DNA of 64,000 bases from DASXHZ01 sp036488085 (GTDB lineage Bacteria > Acidobacteriota > Thermoanaerobaculia > Gp7-AA8): the NCBI GenBank assembly GCA_036488085.1, contig DASXHZ010000078.1:7435-71434 (forward strand), written 5' to 3'. Made by a program: the position numbers and the translations under genes. Below the pieces are notes generated by a model. That model was not told the origin of the DNA and searched no databases. It worked only from the letters and a program-made list of their open reading frames with translations. Positions 9,487-18,287 of the stretch are shown here, piece by piece (the first letter of the stretch is position 1; each line of letters begins with the position of its first letter).

Positions 9487-10089
9487 ATGTCCAGCGATGA
9501 TCCGCAGACCTCTCCGCCGCCCGCGGGAACGCTCGAGCCGACCGAGGCGGTGGCTACCGCGGTGGAGACCGACGTGCTCGCGACCGTGCAGACGACACCG
9601 CCGTCGCTCGCCGAGCCGGGAATGCTGGTGAAAGGATTCCGCTATCTGCAGGAGCGCATCCCCGAATTCACCCAGTTGTCGGTCCAGGAAAAGCGCTCGC
9701 ATGCCCGTGCGGCGAACCTCGATCCGGAGTTCATCGAAAACGGCCTGCATGCCGCCTGCGTCTGGCCGGACACGAAGCGGATCGTGAAACGCAGCGGTGA
9801 GGATCTCCGGGAAGAGCATGAAGAGACCCGCCGGTGGGACGAGGCCATCCGCGAACTGCGAGCCCTCCTCGCCGGCGTCGAGGCCGCGAACGTGAAGCGG
9901 AAGCACCGCCTCGGCATGGCGATCCTGCAGATTTACCACGTCCTCGGTATCTCCTTGCGCCACAGCCGCCCGGAAGAAGCCTACCTGCGTCCGTATTACG
10001 AGAACATGAAACACGCCTACATGCGGACGCAGCAGTTCCGCAGGCGCAAGAAGAAGGATGAACCGGCGGACGAGCCGCAGAAGGGGTGA
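9487..10089 (+). CDS. Hypothetical protein, Pro/Thr-rich N-terminus and helical core
   Basis: A 200-aa protein of unknown function. Residues 1-45 are low complexity (SPPPAGTLEPTEAVATAVET), with no signal peptide or membrane segment. The remainder is predicted helical and highly charged, ending in a basic stretch QQFRRRKKKDEP. The sequence RKHRLGMAILQIYHVLGISLRH could be a helix-turn-helix-like or packing segment, but I do not recognise a family. The ATG at 9487 lies 19 bases past the repeat array, so the array may sit in its promoter region. The downstream pxpA overlaps or abuts it. Confidence 0.7.
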   Translation: MSSDDPQTSPPPAGTLEPTEAVATAVETDVLATVQTTPPSLAEPGMLVKGFRYLQERIPEFTQLSVQEKRSHARAANLDPEFIENGLHAACVWPDTKRIVKRSGEDLREEHEETRRWDEAIRELRALLAGVEAANVKRKHRLGMAILQIYHVLGISLRHSRPEEAYLRPYYENMKHAYMRTQQFRRRKKKDEPADEPQKG

Positions 10090-10110
10090 CGCATCGAGAT
10101 CAGTGCCGAC

Positions 10111-10764
10111 ATGGGCGAGGGCGCATCAGGCGAGCCGGAGATCTGGCCGCTCATTGACGCCGCGAACGTCGCCTGCGGCGGCCACGCCGGCGACGCGCAG
10201 TCGATGCGCGAGGCCGCGCGTTGCGCGCGTCAGCACGGCGTCGCAATCGGCGCGCATCCGTCGTATCCCGACCGCGCGAACTTCGGCCGCACGTCGATAA
10301 AAATGGATCCCGCCGCGCTCCGTGAAACGCTCGTGGAACAGATCGCCGCCATCGCCGCGATCACACCGCTCCGCCATATCAAGGCGCACGGTGCGCTCTA
10401 CAACGACGCCCATCGCGACCGCGCCCTCGCGGAAATCCTCCTCGACGCCGGCGGCAACCTTCCGATCGTCTGCAGCGCGACCTCGCAGATGGCGGCGGTC
10501 GCGCGCGAGCGTGGCGTCCGCGTCGTCCGCGAAGCCTTCGCCGACCGCCGCTACGAGCCCGACGGCTCGCTCACTCCGCGCAACATCCCCGGCTCCCTGC
10601 TCACCATCGAAGAAGCCGCCGCCCAGGCCCGCCTCCTCGCGACCGAAGGCGTCGTCATCGCCCGCGACGGCAGCCGCGTCGCGGTCGCCTGCGACACCCT
10701 CTGCATCCACGCCGACATGGCCGGCTCCGCCGACCGCCTCCGGGCGATCCGCGCCGCCCTCTGA
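10111..10764 (+). CDS. pxpA: LamB/YcsF family 5-oxoprolinase subunit A
   Basis: A PxpA-like protein, 217 aa from the first ATG; PxpA acts with PxpB and PxpC to hydrolyse 5-oxoproline, but no pxpB or pxpC is nearby. Recognisable blocks are ANVACGGHAGD, GAHPSYPDRANFGR, IKAHGALYND, REAFADRRYEPDGSLTPR and DTLCIHAD. The family N-terminus (IxLNxDxGEG) is matched by IEISADMGEG, whose first residues lie upstream of the ATG in the same frame, which opens only at the tga at 10087. The true start may therefore be a rare ATC at 10093 or 10099. Confidence 0.88.
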   Translation: MGEGASGEPEIWPLIDAANVACGGHAGDAQSMREAARCARQHGVAIGAHPSYPDRANFGRTSIKMDPAALRETLVEQIAAIAAITPLRHIKAHGALYNDAHRDRALAEILLDAGGNLPIVCSATSQMAAVARERGVRVVREAFADRRYEPDGSLTPRNIPGSLLTIEEAAAQARLLATEGVVIARDGSRVAVACDTLCIHADMAGSADRLRAIRAAL

Positions 10765-10790
10765 GTTACAATCCGCGCCCCGCCAAACAC

Positions 10791-10866
10791 TGTGGTGTAG
10801 CTCAGTTGGTAGAGCGCCGGATTGTTAATCCGTTGGTCGGAGGTTCGAGTCCTCCCGCCACAGCCA
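10791..10866 (+). tRNA. tRNA-Asn(GTT)
   Basis: A complete 76-nt tRNA including encoded CCA. Acceptor arms TGTGGTG and CGCCACA pair, the anticodon loop is TTGTTAA with anticodon GTT, and the T-loop reads GTTCGAGTC. The anticodon stem's outermost pair is a C-T mismatch. The gene's 3' half is the attachment site of the two islands that follow: partial copies recur at about 27,221 and 33,966. Confidence 0.97.
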
Positions 10867-10870
10867 ATTT
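10824..10870 (+). repeat. att site 1 (intact, inside tRNA-Asn)
   Basis: The segment from TTAATCCG in the anticodon arm through GCCACAGCCAATTT is repeated with few differences at 27,221-27,268 and 33,966-34,013. This is the usual crossover region of a tRNA-targeting tyrosine recombinase. This copy completes the functional tRNA, marking the left end of the composite island. Confidence 0.85.
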
Positions 10871-11117
10871 CCTTTCAGAGACTTAGCAGAGACCCGACGC
10901 GTCGAATCGAACGGATGCGCGATATGTAAAGTCTCTATTTTTCCCGAAGCACCTCGCAACGCATCTTCTAGACCTGAAGAGCGGCCCGCCACGGCTGGAT
11001 CAACCTACCTCAACGCCGGACCGCACCCGACCCGTGAATTGGAGCGAATCACCATCGGGCGATGGCCGGCACAGCCGCGTGCCGCCGCCATCGGCGGACG
11101 CACGGGAGATCCTCAGG

Positions 11118-12374
11118 ATGAAAGGTCGAATTCCTGGTTTCAGCTACAACCCGAAGAAGCACCTCGCCCACTTCTCGCTCTACGTCCCGAAGACGAATGG
11201 CAAGCTCCGTCGTGAGCGGAGTGTCCATGCCGAATCGAGGGAGGAAGCGATCCGGCTGTGGCAGGCGTTTCGCGATGAGATCAGCGGCAAACCGCCAGCG
11301 CCCGAACCGGTTGCGCAGCCGAGGGCGATAACCTTCGGCGCGTTCATCACGGAATACTTGGAGAAGATCTGCGCGCGACGCGCGAAGAAGACGCTTGCCA
11401 TCTACCGCACGATCGCGTTCACACGGCTCATCCCGCACTTCGGCGAGAAGCCGCTCGACACAATTCGGTCATGTGACGTCGAGGACTTCATGGCCACGAT
11501 TCTCTCCGAGTGCAGTCCAGCCTACGTCAACAACTGCGCGCGGACGATGAAGGCGCTCATCAACCACGCGGTGAAGCGTCAGCTCATTGCCGCTTCCCCG
11601 TTGACGGAAAGGATCCGTTTCGAGGATGTGCCGCTTCCCGAGTTGGAGCTGAACGACGGGGAGCGCCTGGCATTTCTCGGCGCGTTCGATGATGAACATG
11701 GTTTCCAGCAGGACATCGCGAAGCGCTGCCGCGACGCACACGTCGTGACGAGCGAGCATTTCAAAGCGCCTCGGAAGTTCGGATTCGCGCCGAATCTCTA
11801 CAGCGATTCCACGCACCAGCGTTTCGAGCGCTTCCTCAGCCTCAAGCCAATCTTCGTCGTTGCCATCGAGACCGGTCTACGCAAGATGGATCTTCTCAAC
11901 CTCGAGTGGACGCAGGTTGATCTGGACGGTGGGTTCATTCGGCTGCTGATGAAAAAGACAAAGAAGTGGGCCGTCGTCCCGATCTCAACGCTCTGCCGAA
12001 CGGCGCTCGAAGAGTGTCGTGCGAGACAGGTCGTCAGCCGGCATGTCTTCGTGAACCGTGACGGTACGCGGGTCGCGGAAATCGCTTTACGACGAGCTTT
12101 CCTGCGAGCGAAACGGGTCGCCGGTATCACTCGACGGTTTCGCTTCCACGACCTCCGCCACACGGCTGCATGCACACTGGCATCTGCAGGTGTGTCGCTG
12201 CAAGTGATTCAAAAGATCCTCGGTCACACTTCATCGAGGATGACGGAACGATACGTGCGCGTGAATGATGCGGCGGTTGCAGAGGCACGATGCGCGCTCG
12301 ACGCGAGGAACGCCAAGCTCGGCGTCACGCTACACGGAGAGAAGATCGCAGCACTCGCTGACGCAAGCAAGTAA
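11118..12374 (+). CDS. Tyrosine recombinase/phage-type integrase
   Basis: A site-specific recombinase of about 418 aa, 250 bp from tRNA-Asn and reading away from it. A SAM-like core-binding domain (FITEYLEKICARRAKKTLAIYRT) precedes the catalytic domain. Catalytic residues are visible: Arg in TGLRKMDLL, Lys in KKTKK, His-x-x-Arg in FHDLRHT, His in KILGHTS and the nucleophile Tyr in MTERYVRV. About 60 residues (GFQQDIAKRCRDAHV...) are inserted before the catalytic Arg. ATG 11118 is preferred; an in-frame GTG at 11034 would add 28 residues. It probably mobilised island A at the adjacent att site. Confidence 0.93.
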   Translation: MKGRIPGFSYNPKKHLAHFSLYVPKTNGKLRRERSVHAESREEAIRLWQAFRDEISGKPPAPEPVAQPRAITFGAFITEYLEKICARRAKKTLAIYRTIAFTRLIPHFGEKPLDTIRSCDVEDFMATILSECSPAYVNNCARTMKALINHAVKRQLIAASPLTERIRFEDVPLPELELNDGERLAFLGAFDDEHGFQQDIAKRCRDAHVVTSEHFKAPRKFGFAPNLYSDSTHQRFERFLSLKPIFVVAIETGLRKMDLLNLEWTQVDLDGGFIRLLMKKTKKWAVVPISTLCRTALEECRARQVVSRHVFVNRDGTRVAEIALRRAFLRAKRVAGITRRFRFHDLRHTAACTLASAGVSLQVIQKILGHTSSRMTERYVRVNDAAVAEARCALDARNAKLGVTLHGEKIAALADASK

Positions 12375-12420
12375 GGAGGGAGAGCCAAGAGCTTGCCGCC
12401 GACACTGGGTATGCTGGAAC

Positions 12421-12445
12421 GGTCGCTCGCGACGAGCGAGCGACC
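12421..12445 (+). terminator. Perfect hairpin downstream of the integrase
   Basis: GGTCGCTCGC and GCGAGCGACC form a perfect 10-bp stem around GACGA, 46 nt after the integrase stop. No T tract follows, so termination function is tentative; it also separates the integrase from the potassium genes. Confidence 0.5.
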
Positions 12446-12550
12446 AGTGCGGTTTAACCAGTGATCCATCACTCGATGCGTCCTGCTGCGCATGAGTTTC
12501 TCGCAGAATCAAGCGAAGCGATTGCACGCCGAGGTCAAAAGCGGCGATTG

Positions 12551-12600
12551 AAATCCTTCGAATTTCTTTCGGCATCTTCCGGACTTCTTTCGACATCGCT
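12551..12600 (+). promoter_or_regulatory. Candidate KdpE operator: helically phased TTCTTTCG-like repeats
   Basis: Motifs TTCTTTCGG, TCTTCCGGA and TTCTTTCGA recur about every 10-11 bases just upstream of the usp-kimA-kdpDE unit. The same pattern occurs at 17,153-17,215 ahead of the porin-kdpFABC unit. No equivalent is apparent elsewhere in the window. Spacing of one helical turn suggests cooperative binding of a dimeric regulator; KdpE is the obvious candidate, by inference. Confidence 0.5.
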
Positions 12601-12615
12601 CCTGAGAATGATGGC

Positions 12616-12993
12616 GTGGAGAATGAAAACGTGGCGATCGCCGTTCCGAGCGATCCCGAACGCGCTCGCGCGATCATCAGCCGCGGCCGTCGTATCGCGC
12701 GGTTCTTCGGCCTCGAATGGATCGCGGTGCAGATCACCAGCGCTCCATCTTCAACCGAGCGACTTTCGGAATTGGTCTCGGCTTTGGGCGGGCGGCTGCT
12801 CTGCGCGGAGGCGCGAGACATCGCGGCGGCGCTCATCGAATTGTCGTGCCGCGAACATGCGCGCGTGCTGGTGATCGGCAGATCACGCCGTCCTCGTTTC
12901 CTCCGCCGCCTCAAGCGCGGCACGACAGAGCAAATTCTGAATGCGAAGCGGCCCTTCGACGTGATCGTCGCCGCCGAAGGAGTGGATCGTTGA
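12616..12993 (+). CDS. Universal stress protein-domain protein (KdpD-Usp-like)
   Basis: A 125-aa single Usp domain (VAIAVPSDPERARAIISRGRRIARFF... ARVLVIGRSRRPRF... GTTEQILNAKRPFDVIVAA). It resembles the Usp segment inside KdpD more than free-standing UspA. Usp folds of this type can bind nucleotides; in some bacteria the KdpD Usp domain binds c-di-AMP (established for Staphylococcus, inference here). The GTG start at 12616 has only weak ribosome-binding sequence upstream. It overlaps the next gene by 4 nt and so is coupled to the KimA-like importer. Confidence 0.8.
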   Translation: MENENVAIAVPSDPERARAIISRGRRIARFFGLEWIAVQITSAPSSTERLSELVSALGGRLLCAEARDIAAALIELSCREHARVLVIGRSRRPRFLRRLKRGTTEQILNAKRPFDVIVAAEGVDR

Positions 12994-14987
12994 ACGAGCA
13001 CGAAGAAGAGCCATCGAAGATTCAGCGCATTCGCCGACTGATCATCGGACCGCCACGCGACGTGACCGATCCCGAGATTTTTCACCACATCTCCTTGATC
13101 GCATTCTTTGCGTGGGTCGGACTCGGCGCGGACGGTCTCTCCTCGTCGGCTTACGGTCCAGAAGAGGCGTACAAGGCGCTCGGGACGCACTACCACCTGT
13201 CGATCATCCTCGTGGCCATGACGGCGATCACGATCACGGTGATCGCCATCGCGTACTCGAATCTCATTCAGCATTTCCCCGGTGGCGGCGGCGGCTACCT
13301 CGTCGCGTCGAAGTTGTTGGGAAACCGCGTCGGTGTCGTGTCCGGATGCGCACTTCTCGTGGACTACGTGCTCACCATCACCGTCTCCATCGCCAGCGCG
13401 TGCGATCAAATCTGGTCGTTCCTCCCGCTGAACTTGACCGTTTACAAGCTGCCCGCAGAGTTCGCACTGATCGTGGTCATGATCATCCTCAATCTGCGCG
13501 GCGTGAAAGAGTCGGTGAACATCCTCACACCGATCTTCCTGCTCTTCATCGTCACGCATACGGTGGCCATCTTCTACGCCATCGTGTCGCACCTCACCGC
13601 GCTTCCCGCGGTGTTCCACGATGCATCGGCGGATTTTCATACGTCGGTGCAGACGCTCGGCTGGGGGCCGCTCGCGCTGCTGCTGCTGCGCGCCTATTCG
13701 CTGGGCGGTGGTACCTACACCGGCATCGAAGCGGTTTCCAACGGTGTGTCGATGCTCCGTGAGCCGCGCGTGCGAACCGGAAAAAGGACGATGGCGCTCA
13801 TGGCGTTCTCACTGGCGTTCACGGCCGGCGGAATCATGTTCGGTTACCTGCTCACGCGCTCGACGCCAGCGCCCGGAAAGACGATGAATGCAGTTCTTCT
13901 CGAAAATCTCTTCGGGTCCTGGCATGTGGGCGGAACGGCCATCGGCACCGGAATCGTGATCGTCAGCCTGCTCGCCGAAGGATTGCTTCTCGTCGTTGCC
14001 GCACAGGCGGGGTTCCTCGACGGCCCGCGCGTGCTCGCCAACATGGCGGTCGATTCATGGATGCCGCACCGTTTCAGCCAGCTCTCCGATCGCCTCGTGA
14101 CGAAGAACGGCATCTACCTCATGGGTCTGGCCGCCATCGCGGCGTTGGCGTACACGCGCGGCGACATCCTGACGCTCGTTGTCATGTACTCGATCAACGT
14201 CTTCATCACCTTTTCGCTCACCGAGCTCGGGATGTCGCGCCACTGGATCAAGGATCGCGCGAAAGAGCCGCGTTGGAAGAGCCAGCTCGCGATCCACGGT
14301 ACGGGACTGGTGATGTGCGCGAGCATTCTCGTGGTGATCATCTTCGAGAAGTTCCGGCAGGGCGGTTGGATCACCGTCGTCGTAACGAGTGTCGTCATCG
14401 CCTTCGCATTCTGGGTGCACCGCCACTACGCGGCGGTGAAGGAAGGTCTGAAGCGGCTCGACGACATCCTCACCACTGTGCCGCTCCCGAAGGAAATCGA
14501 GAAGGCCGAGCCGTCGCGGCTGGACACGAACCTGCCGACAGCAGTCATCAGCGTCGCGTCGTTCTCGGGCTTCGGGCTTCATCAAATCCTTTCCATTCAC
14601 AAGTCGTTTCCCGGCTACTTCAAACAATTCATGTTCGTCTCGGCGGCCGTCGTCGATTCGGGCACGTTCAAAGGCGCGGAAGAGATCGAGCGTCTCGAGC
14701 ATGAGACCGAAGAACATGTGCAGAAGTACATCGCCTGGACGCAGGCGCACAACCTCAAAGCCGACTATCGGATGGCGGTCGGCACGGAAGCGGTAGCCAC
14801 GATCGAGGAGCTGTGCGTAGCGCTGTCGGAGGAGTTCCCGCGCGCGATCTTCTTCATGGGCCGCCTGATCTTCCGCGAAGAGAAGTGGTACCACCGGCTG
14901 TTGCACAACGAGACGCCGCACGCCATTCAGCGGCGGCTGCAGTTTCAAGGGATTCAGGCTATGGTGCTTCCGATTCGGGTTCTCTGA
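12990..14987 (+). CDS. KimA-like APC-superfamily potassium importer
   Basis: A 665-aa inner-membrane protein with about twelve membrane segments (residues 30-480) and a cytoplasmic C-terminal domain of ~185 residues. The N-terminus carries GLGADGLSSSAYGPEEAY and the next helices FPGGGGGYLVASKLLG, both hallmarks of KimA/YdaO-type amino-acid-permease homologues that import K+ with protons. The C-terminal part (LPTAVISVASFSGFGLHQILSIHKSFPG) resembles the Usp-like regulatory domain of KimA. The setting, between a Usp gene and kdpDE, supports a potassium role. The TTG at 12990 overlaps the preceding stop. Confidence 0.85.
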   Translation: MNEHEEEPSKIQRIRRLIIGPPRDVTDPEIFHHISLIAFFAWVGLGADGLSSSAYGPEEAYKALGTHYHLSIILVAMTAITITVIAIAYSNLIQHFPGGGGGYLVASKLLGNRVGVVSGCALLVDYVLTITVSIASACDQIWSFLPLNLTVYKLPAEFALIVVMIILNLRGVKESVNILTPIFLLFIVTHTVAIFYAIVSHLTALPAVFHDASADFHTSVQTLGWGPLALLLLRAYSLGGGTYTGIEAVSNGVSMLREPRVRTGKRTMALMAFSLAFTAGGIMFGYLLTRSTPAPGKTMNAVLLENLFGSWHVGGTAIGTGIVIVSLLAEGLLLVVAAQAGFLDGPRVLANMAVDSWMPHRFSQLSDRLVTKNGIYLMGLAAIAALAYTRGDILTLVVMYSINVFITFSLTELGMSRHWIKDRAKEPRWKSQLAIHGTGLVMCASILVVIIFEKFRQGGWITVVVTSVVIAFAFWVHRHYAAVKEGLKRLDDILTTVPLPKEIEKAEPSRLDTNLPTAVISVASFSGFGLHQILSIHKSFPGYFKQFMFVSAAVVDSGTFKGAEEIERLEHETEEHVQKYIAWTQAHNLKADYRMAVGTEAVATIEELCVALSEEFPRAIFFMGRLIFREEKWYHRLLHNETPHAIQRRLQFQGIQAMVLPIRVL

Positions 14988-14995
14988 GGCCATCC

Positions 14996-16462
14996 GTGAG
15001 CCGTGATACTCGCCGTTGGATGCGTGACGTTGGCCGCTTCGTTCTCGCGCAATTGATCGTCGGTGCGGTGACATGGGGCGCGCTGCGCGCGGGCGCGAAC
15101 GCGGCGACCGCTGGATTCGCATTTCTGATCACTATTCTTGCCATTGCGGTGGCGACGAATCTCACCACCTCGCTCGTCAGCTCGATCGTGGCGACGCTCT
15201 GCTACAACTACTTCTTCTTTCCTCCGGTCGGCACGTTCACGATCGCAGAGCCCGCGAACTGGATTGCGCTCATCTCGTTCTTCATCGCCTCGCTCATCGC
15301 CACGCGCCTCGTATTGCGCGCGCGGACGCAAGCGCAGAATGCGGAAGCGCAGCGCAGAGAGGTCGAAGCGCTGTATGCCCTCAGCGTCGATCTCTTCACC
15401 GCCACGAATCGCGTCGGCGCGCTCGGAGAAGCGGCGGCGCGCGCGCTGAGCAATGCCGGCGCAACGGGCGGCGGGCTCGTTCTCTTCGGCAATGGCACCT
15501 ACGACCAGCGCGTCATCGCGTGGAACGGCCCCAAAGCGGAAGAGATCGAAGACCTCATCGCCGGCGTCGGACGCCACAACCGGCCACTCGAATTCCCCGC
15601 GTTCAGCGGACGTGACGTGTACCTGCCGCTCAACATCGGCGGAAGCGTGGTGGGCGTGCTCGCCGCGCGCGGAACGACCGCGACGCTTCGCGCGCTCGAA
15701 TCGGCAGCGAGCCTCGTGGGGTTGGCAGTCGAGCGCGAACGTTTCCTCGCCGAGAGTGCGCACATGCAAGCAGTCGAGGAAGGAGACGCGCTCAAGACAT
15801 CGCTGCTGCGTGCTGTCTCGCACGATCTCGCCACGCCGCTTACGGCGGTCGCGCTGCAGATCGAGCGACTACGCGCGTTGGTCGCCGGGAAGGCGGTGCC
15901 GGTCGTCAACGATATCGCCGAGCACACCGGAAGGTTACGCCGTCGAATCGAGAATCTGCTGGCCATGGCCAGACTCGAAGCGCGGAGCGTCTTGCCGCAT
16001 CCAGAGCCGACGCCTGCCGCCGATCTGTTCCGGTCGGTACGCGAGCACCTTCCGCTCGTAGTGCAGAACCGCGAGATCGAGATTCGAGTCGATCGTGATT
16101 GTCCCGAGGTGTACGTTGATCCTTCGCTTGCGTTGGAGATCCTCGCGAACGTGATGGAGAACGCACACCAGGCCTCGCCGTTCGAGACGGCGATCGAGCT
16201 TGCCGCCTTCCGTCATCCGCTCGATCCCGAGCGCGTGCGCCTCGAAGTCGCGGACCGCGGTCCCGGTCTGCGGCCCGAAAGCGAGGCAGCGAAGGAAGCG
16301 AGCGATACGCCCCGGCGAGGATTGGGACTGGAGATCGCGCGCAGTCTCGCCAACGCAAGCGGCGGGCAGGTGACACTCGCGAACCGCGCCGGTGGCGGCG
16401 CCATCGCGCGCATCGATCTTCCGGCCGCGTTCCTCCCTGCCGTCGAAGAGGTGCCAGCATGA
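14996..16462 (+). CDS. kdpD: KdpD kinase half: DUF4118-GAF-histidine kinase
   Basis: A 488-aa sensor kinase matching only the C-terminal half of canonical KdpD. Four short membrane helices (residues ~15-110, including NYFFFPPVGTFTI) form the DUF4118 bundle, followed by a GAF-like domain, a HisKA domain with phospho-acceptor SHDLATPL, and an HATPase domain with ENAHQAS, DRGPGL and GLGLEIARSLA. The KdpD N-terminal and Usp domains are missing here and are encoded separately at 23,096-24,229. The GTG at 14996 is chosen; kdpE overlaps its stop by 4 nt. The two halves probably work together. Confidence 0.9.
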   Translation: MSRDTRRWMRDVGRFVLAQLIVGAVTWGALRAGANAATAGFAFLITILAIAVATNLTTSLVSSIVATLCYNYFFFPPVGTFTIAEPANWIALISFFIASLIATRLVLRARTQAQNAEAQRREVEALYALSVDLFTATNRVGALGEAAARALSNAGATGGGLVLFGNGTYDQRVIAWNGPKAEEIEDLIAGVGRHNRPLEFPAFSGRDVYLPLNIGGSVVGVLAARGTTATLRALESAASLVGLAVERERFLAESAHMQAVEEGDALKTSLLRAVSHDLATPLTAVALQIERLRALVAGKAVPVVNDIAEHTGRLRRRIENLLAMARLEARSVLPHPEPTPAADLFRSVREHLPLVVQNREIEIRVDRDCPEVYVDPSLALEILANVMENAHQASPFETAIELAAFRHPLDPERVRLEVADRGPGLRPESEAAKEASDTPRRGLGLEIARSLANASGGQVTLANRAGGGAIARIDLPAAFLPAVEEVPA

Positions 16463-17151
16463 CTTCGCGGACGCGCATCCTCGTGGTCGATGACGACGAC
16501 GGCATCCGCGACACGCTGGAACAGCATCTCGTCGTGCATGGATTTGACGTGATCGCGGCGCGTGATGGCGTCGAAGGCTTTGACCGCTTCAGCGCGGCGA
16601 GGCCTGATCTCGTTCTGTCGGACTTGGCCATGCCGCGCGCCGACGGCTTCGCGCTCATTCAGCGCATTCGCGCAACGAGCGAGACGCCGATCGTGGTGCT
16701 GTCCGTGCGCGGCGGCGATGTGGATAAGGTCCGCGCGCTCGACCTCGGCGCCGACGATTTCGTTGTGAAGCCGTTCTCCGCGCCGGAGCTCCTTGCACGG
16801 GTGCGGGCGCAACTGCGTCGATCCGGCGCTGGCCATCGCGGGCAGATCGAGTTCCCCGATCTCTCGATCGATGTGGAGAAACGCAAAGTCGTGCAGGGCG
16901 GGCATGAAGTGAAGCTCACCCCGACCGAGCTGGCCATTCTCGATCTCCTCGCGCGCCATGCCGGCCGCCCCGTCTCGTTTGACGAGATCATCACCGCCGT
17001 CTGGAAGGGATCGGCCGGCACGACCAACGACGCCGTGCGCGTTCACGTCGGGGCGTTGCGTCGGAAGATCGAACCCGATCCGTCGAAACCGCAGTACATC
17101 GTCACCGAGCCGTGGATCGGTTATCGCTTCATCGCCGAGCCGGTCGGCTGA
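16459..17151 (+). CDS. kdpE: KdpE-type OmpR-family response regulator
   Basis: A 230-aa response regulator. The receiver has the acidic pocket DDDD near residues 10-13, phospho-acceptor Asp in LVLSDLAMPRADG, and the conserved Lys in DDFVVKPFSAPELLARV. The C-terminal winged helix carries LTPTELAILDLLARHAG and VRVHVGALRRKIEPDPSKPQYIVTEPWIGYRF. It overlaps the kinase stop (ATGA), so it is the partner of that kinase and the likely regulator of kdpFABC. A phased-repeat promoter region begins right after its stop. Confidence 0.93.
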   Translation: MTSRTRILVVDDDDGIRDTLEQHLVVHGFDVIAARDGVEGFDRFSAARPDLVLSDLAMPRADGFALIQRIRATSETPIVVLSVRGGDVDKVRALDLGADDFVVKPFSAPELLARVRAQLRRSGAGHRGQIEFPDLSIDVEKRKVVQGGHEVKLTPTELAILDLLARHAGRPVSFDEIITAVWKGSAGTTNDAVRVHVGALRRKIEPDPSKPQYIVTEPWIGYRFIAEPVG

Positions 17152-17152
17152 G

Positions 17153-17215
17153 CTTTCGAAAATCTTCCGCCTTCTTTCGCGATTCTTTCGTAGCCCTTCG
17201 ATTCTCCTCCGGACT
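17153..17215 (+). promoter_or_regulatory. Candidate KdpE operator ahead of the porin-kdpFABC unit
   Basis: Four to five motifs (ATCTTCCGC, TTCTTTCGC, TTCTTTCGT, CCCTTCGAT, CTCCTCCGG) repeat at 10-11 bp steps between kdpE and the porin gene. They match those at 12,551-12,600. The shared pattern in front of both divisions of one potassium regulon suggests the binding site of a common regulator. Confidence 0.5.
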
Positions 17216-17247
17216 TGCAACGCCGCCGCGACGTTCAATGATCGGAG

Positions 17248-18285
17248 ATGAAAACGCTCCTCGCCTCACTGCTGGTCGCCGCCGCCGCGGCCGGCGCAAA
17301 TGCCCAGACGATCGCCATCCATGGGTGGCTCGACGGCTACTACGCCTGGAACGATCAGCATCCGCAGCCGCAGCTCAACTTCTTCAGCGGAACGGGCACG
17401 ACCGCACATCGTGCCGATCAGTTGGCGCTCAACATCGCGGCACTGGAAATCGTGCGCGACCCGAAGCCACTCGGGTTTCACCTCACGCTCGTCGCCGGCG
17501 ACGCCTCCGATGTCGTGCACGCCGGCGAGCCGCATCCACACCGCCATCCGATTCGCAACTTCTATCAGGCTTCTGTCACGTATACGGCGCCGGTCGGTCG
17601 CGGACTGGCCCTCGAAGCCGGCGTCTATCCCTCGCACATCGGCTTTGAAGGCTTTTTCACGAAAGACAACTGGAACTACACGCGTGGTTGGCTCGGCGAG
17701 CTGTCGCCGTACTACCAGACTGGAATCAAAGCGTCGTACGCATGGAGCGATCGCTGGTCCGGCCAGTTCCACGTGCTGCGCGGCTGGCAACTGATCGGCG
17801 ACAACAACTCCGCGCCCGCATTCGGAACGCAGATCGCGTTCAACGGCTCGCGCCTGTCCGCCTCGTTCAACACCTTCGCCGGCGCCGAGCTGCCGCATGA
17901 CAATACGCATCTTCGAAAGTTCGGCGATCTCGTCGCCATGTGGAAGGCGACTCCGGCGCTAACCATCGGAGCATCGCTCGACCGCGGCCGGCAGGAATAT
18001 GGCGATCGAGCTGGTGCGAACTGGCTCGGCCTCGCGGCATACGGTCGCTACGCGTTCAACGCTCGCCAAGCGGTCGCACTTCGCGCTGAACGATTCCGCG
18101 ATCCGGATGCAGGCATCAGCGGATTCGCGCAAACGCTGAGCGAAGCGACGCTCACGTACGAGCTGCGCCCGACCCCTCATCTCATCGTCAAGGTCGAAGG
18201 GCGTCGTGATCGCTCGACCGCCGGTGTCTTCGACGGCTCGACCACTGAAACACTCGCCATCGCCAGCGCAGTCATCAACTACTGA
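17248..18285 (+). CDS. Outer-membrane beta-barrel porin (BBP2/OmpL-like)
   Basis: A 345-aa outer-membrane protein. A clear signal peptide (MKTLLASLLVAAAAAGANA, cleavage before QT) is followed by alternating beta-strands and an aromatic terminus (ASAVINY). The layout, IHGWLDGYYAWNDQHP near the N-terminus and YPSHIGFEGFFTKDNWNYTRGW in mid-protein, matches the putative beta-barrel porin-2 family. A His-rich loop HAGEPHPHRHP is notable. It is the first gene of the operon that continues into kdpF-A-B-C, so it may let K+ or another ion into the periplasm. Confidence 0.8.
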   Translation: MKTLLASLLVAAAAAGANAQTIAIHGWLDGYYAWNDQHPQPQLNFFSGTGTTAHRADQLALNIAALEIVRDPKPLGFHLTLVAGDASDVVHAGEPHPHRHPIRNFYQASVTYTAPVGRGLALEAGVYPSHIGFEGFFTKDNWNYTRGWLGELSPYYQTGIKASYAWSDRWSGQFHVLRGWQLIGDNNSAPAFGTQIAFNGSRLSASFNTFAGAELPHDNTHLRKFGDLVAMWKATPALTIGASLDRGRQEYGDRAGANWLGLAAYGRYAFNARQAVALRAERFRDPDAGISGFAQTLSEATLTYELRPTPHLIVKVEGRRDRSTAGVFDGSTTETLAIASAVINY

Positions 18286-18287
18286 TC

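Noticed and set aside
12374..12615. A c-di-AMP (ydaO) riboswitch before the KimA-like gene.
   Set aside because: I could not find the conserved ydaO core motifs; the only clear structure is the hairpin at 12,421-12,445.
12461..12874. A 137-codon plus-strand ORF before the usp gene.
   Set aside because: It overlaps the usp gene in another frame, covers the putative promoter, and shows no recognisable domain.
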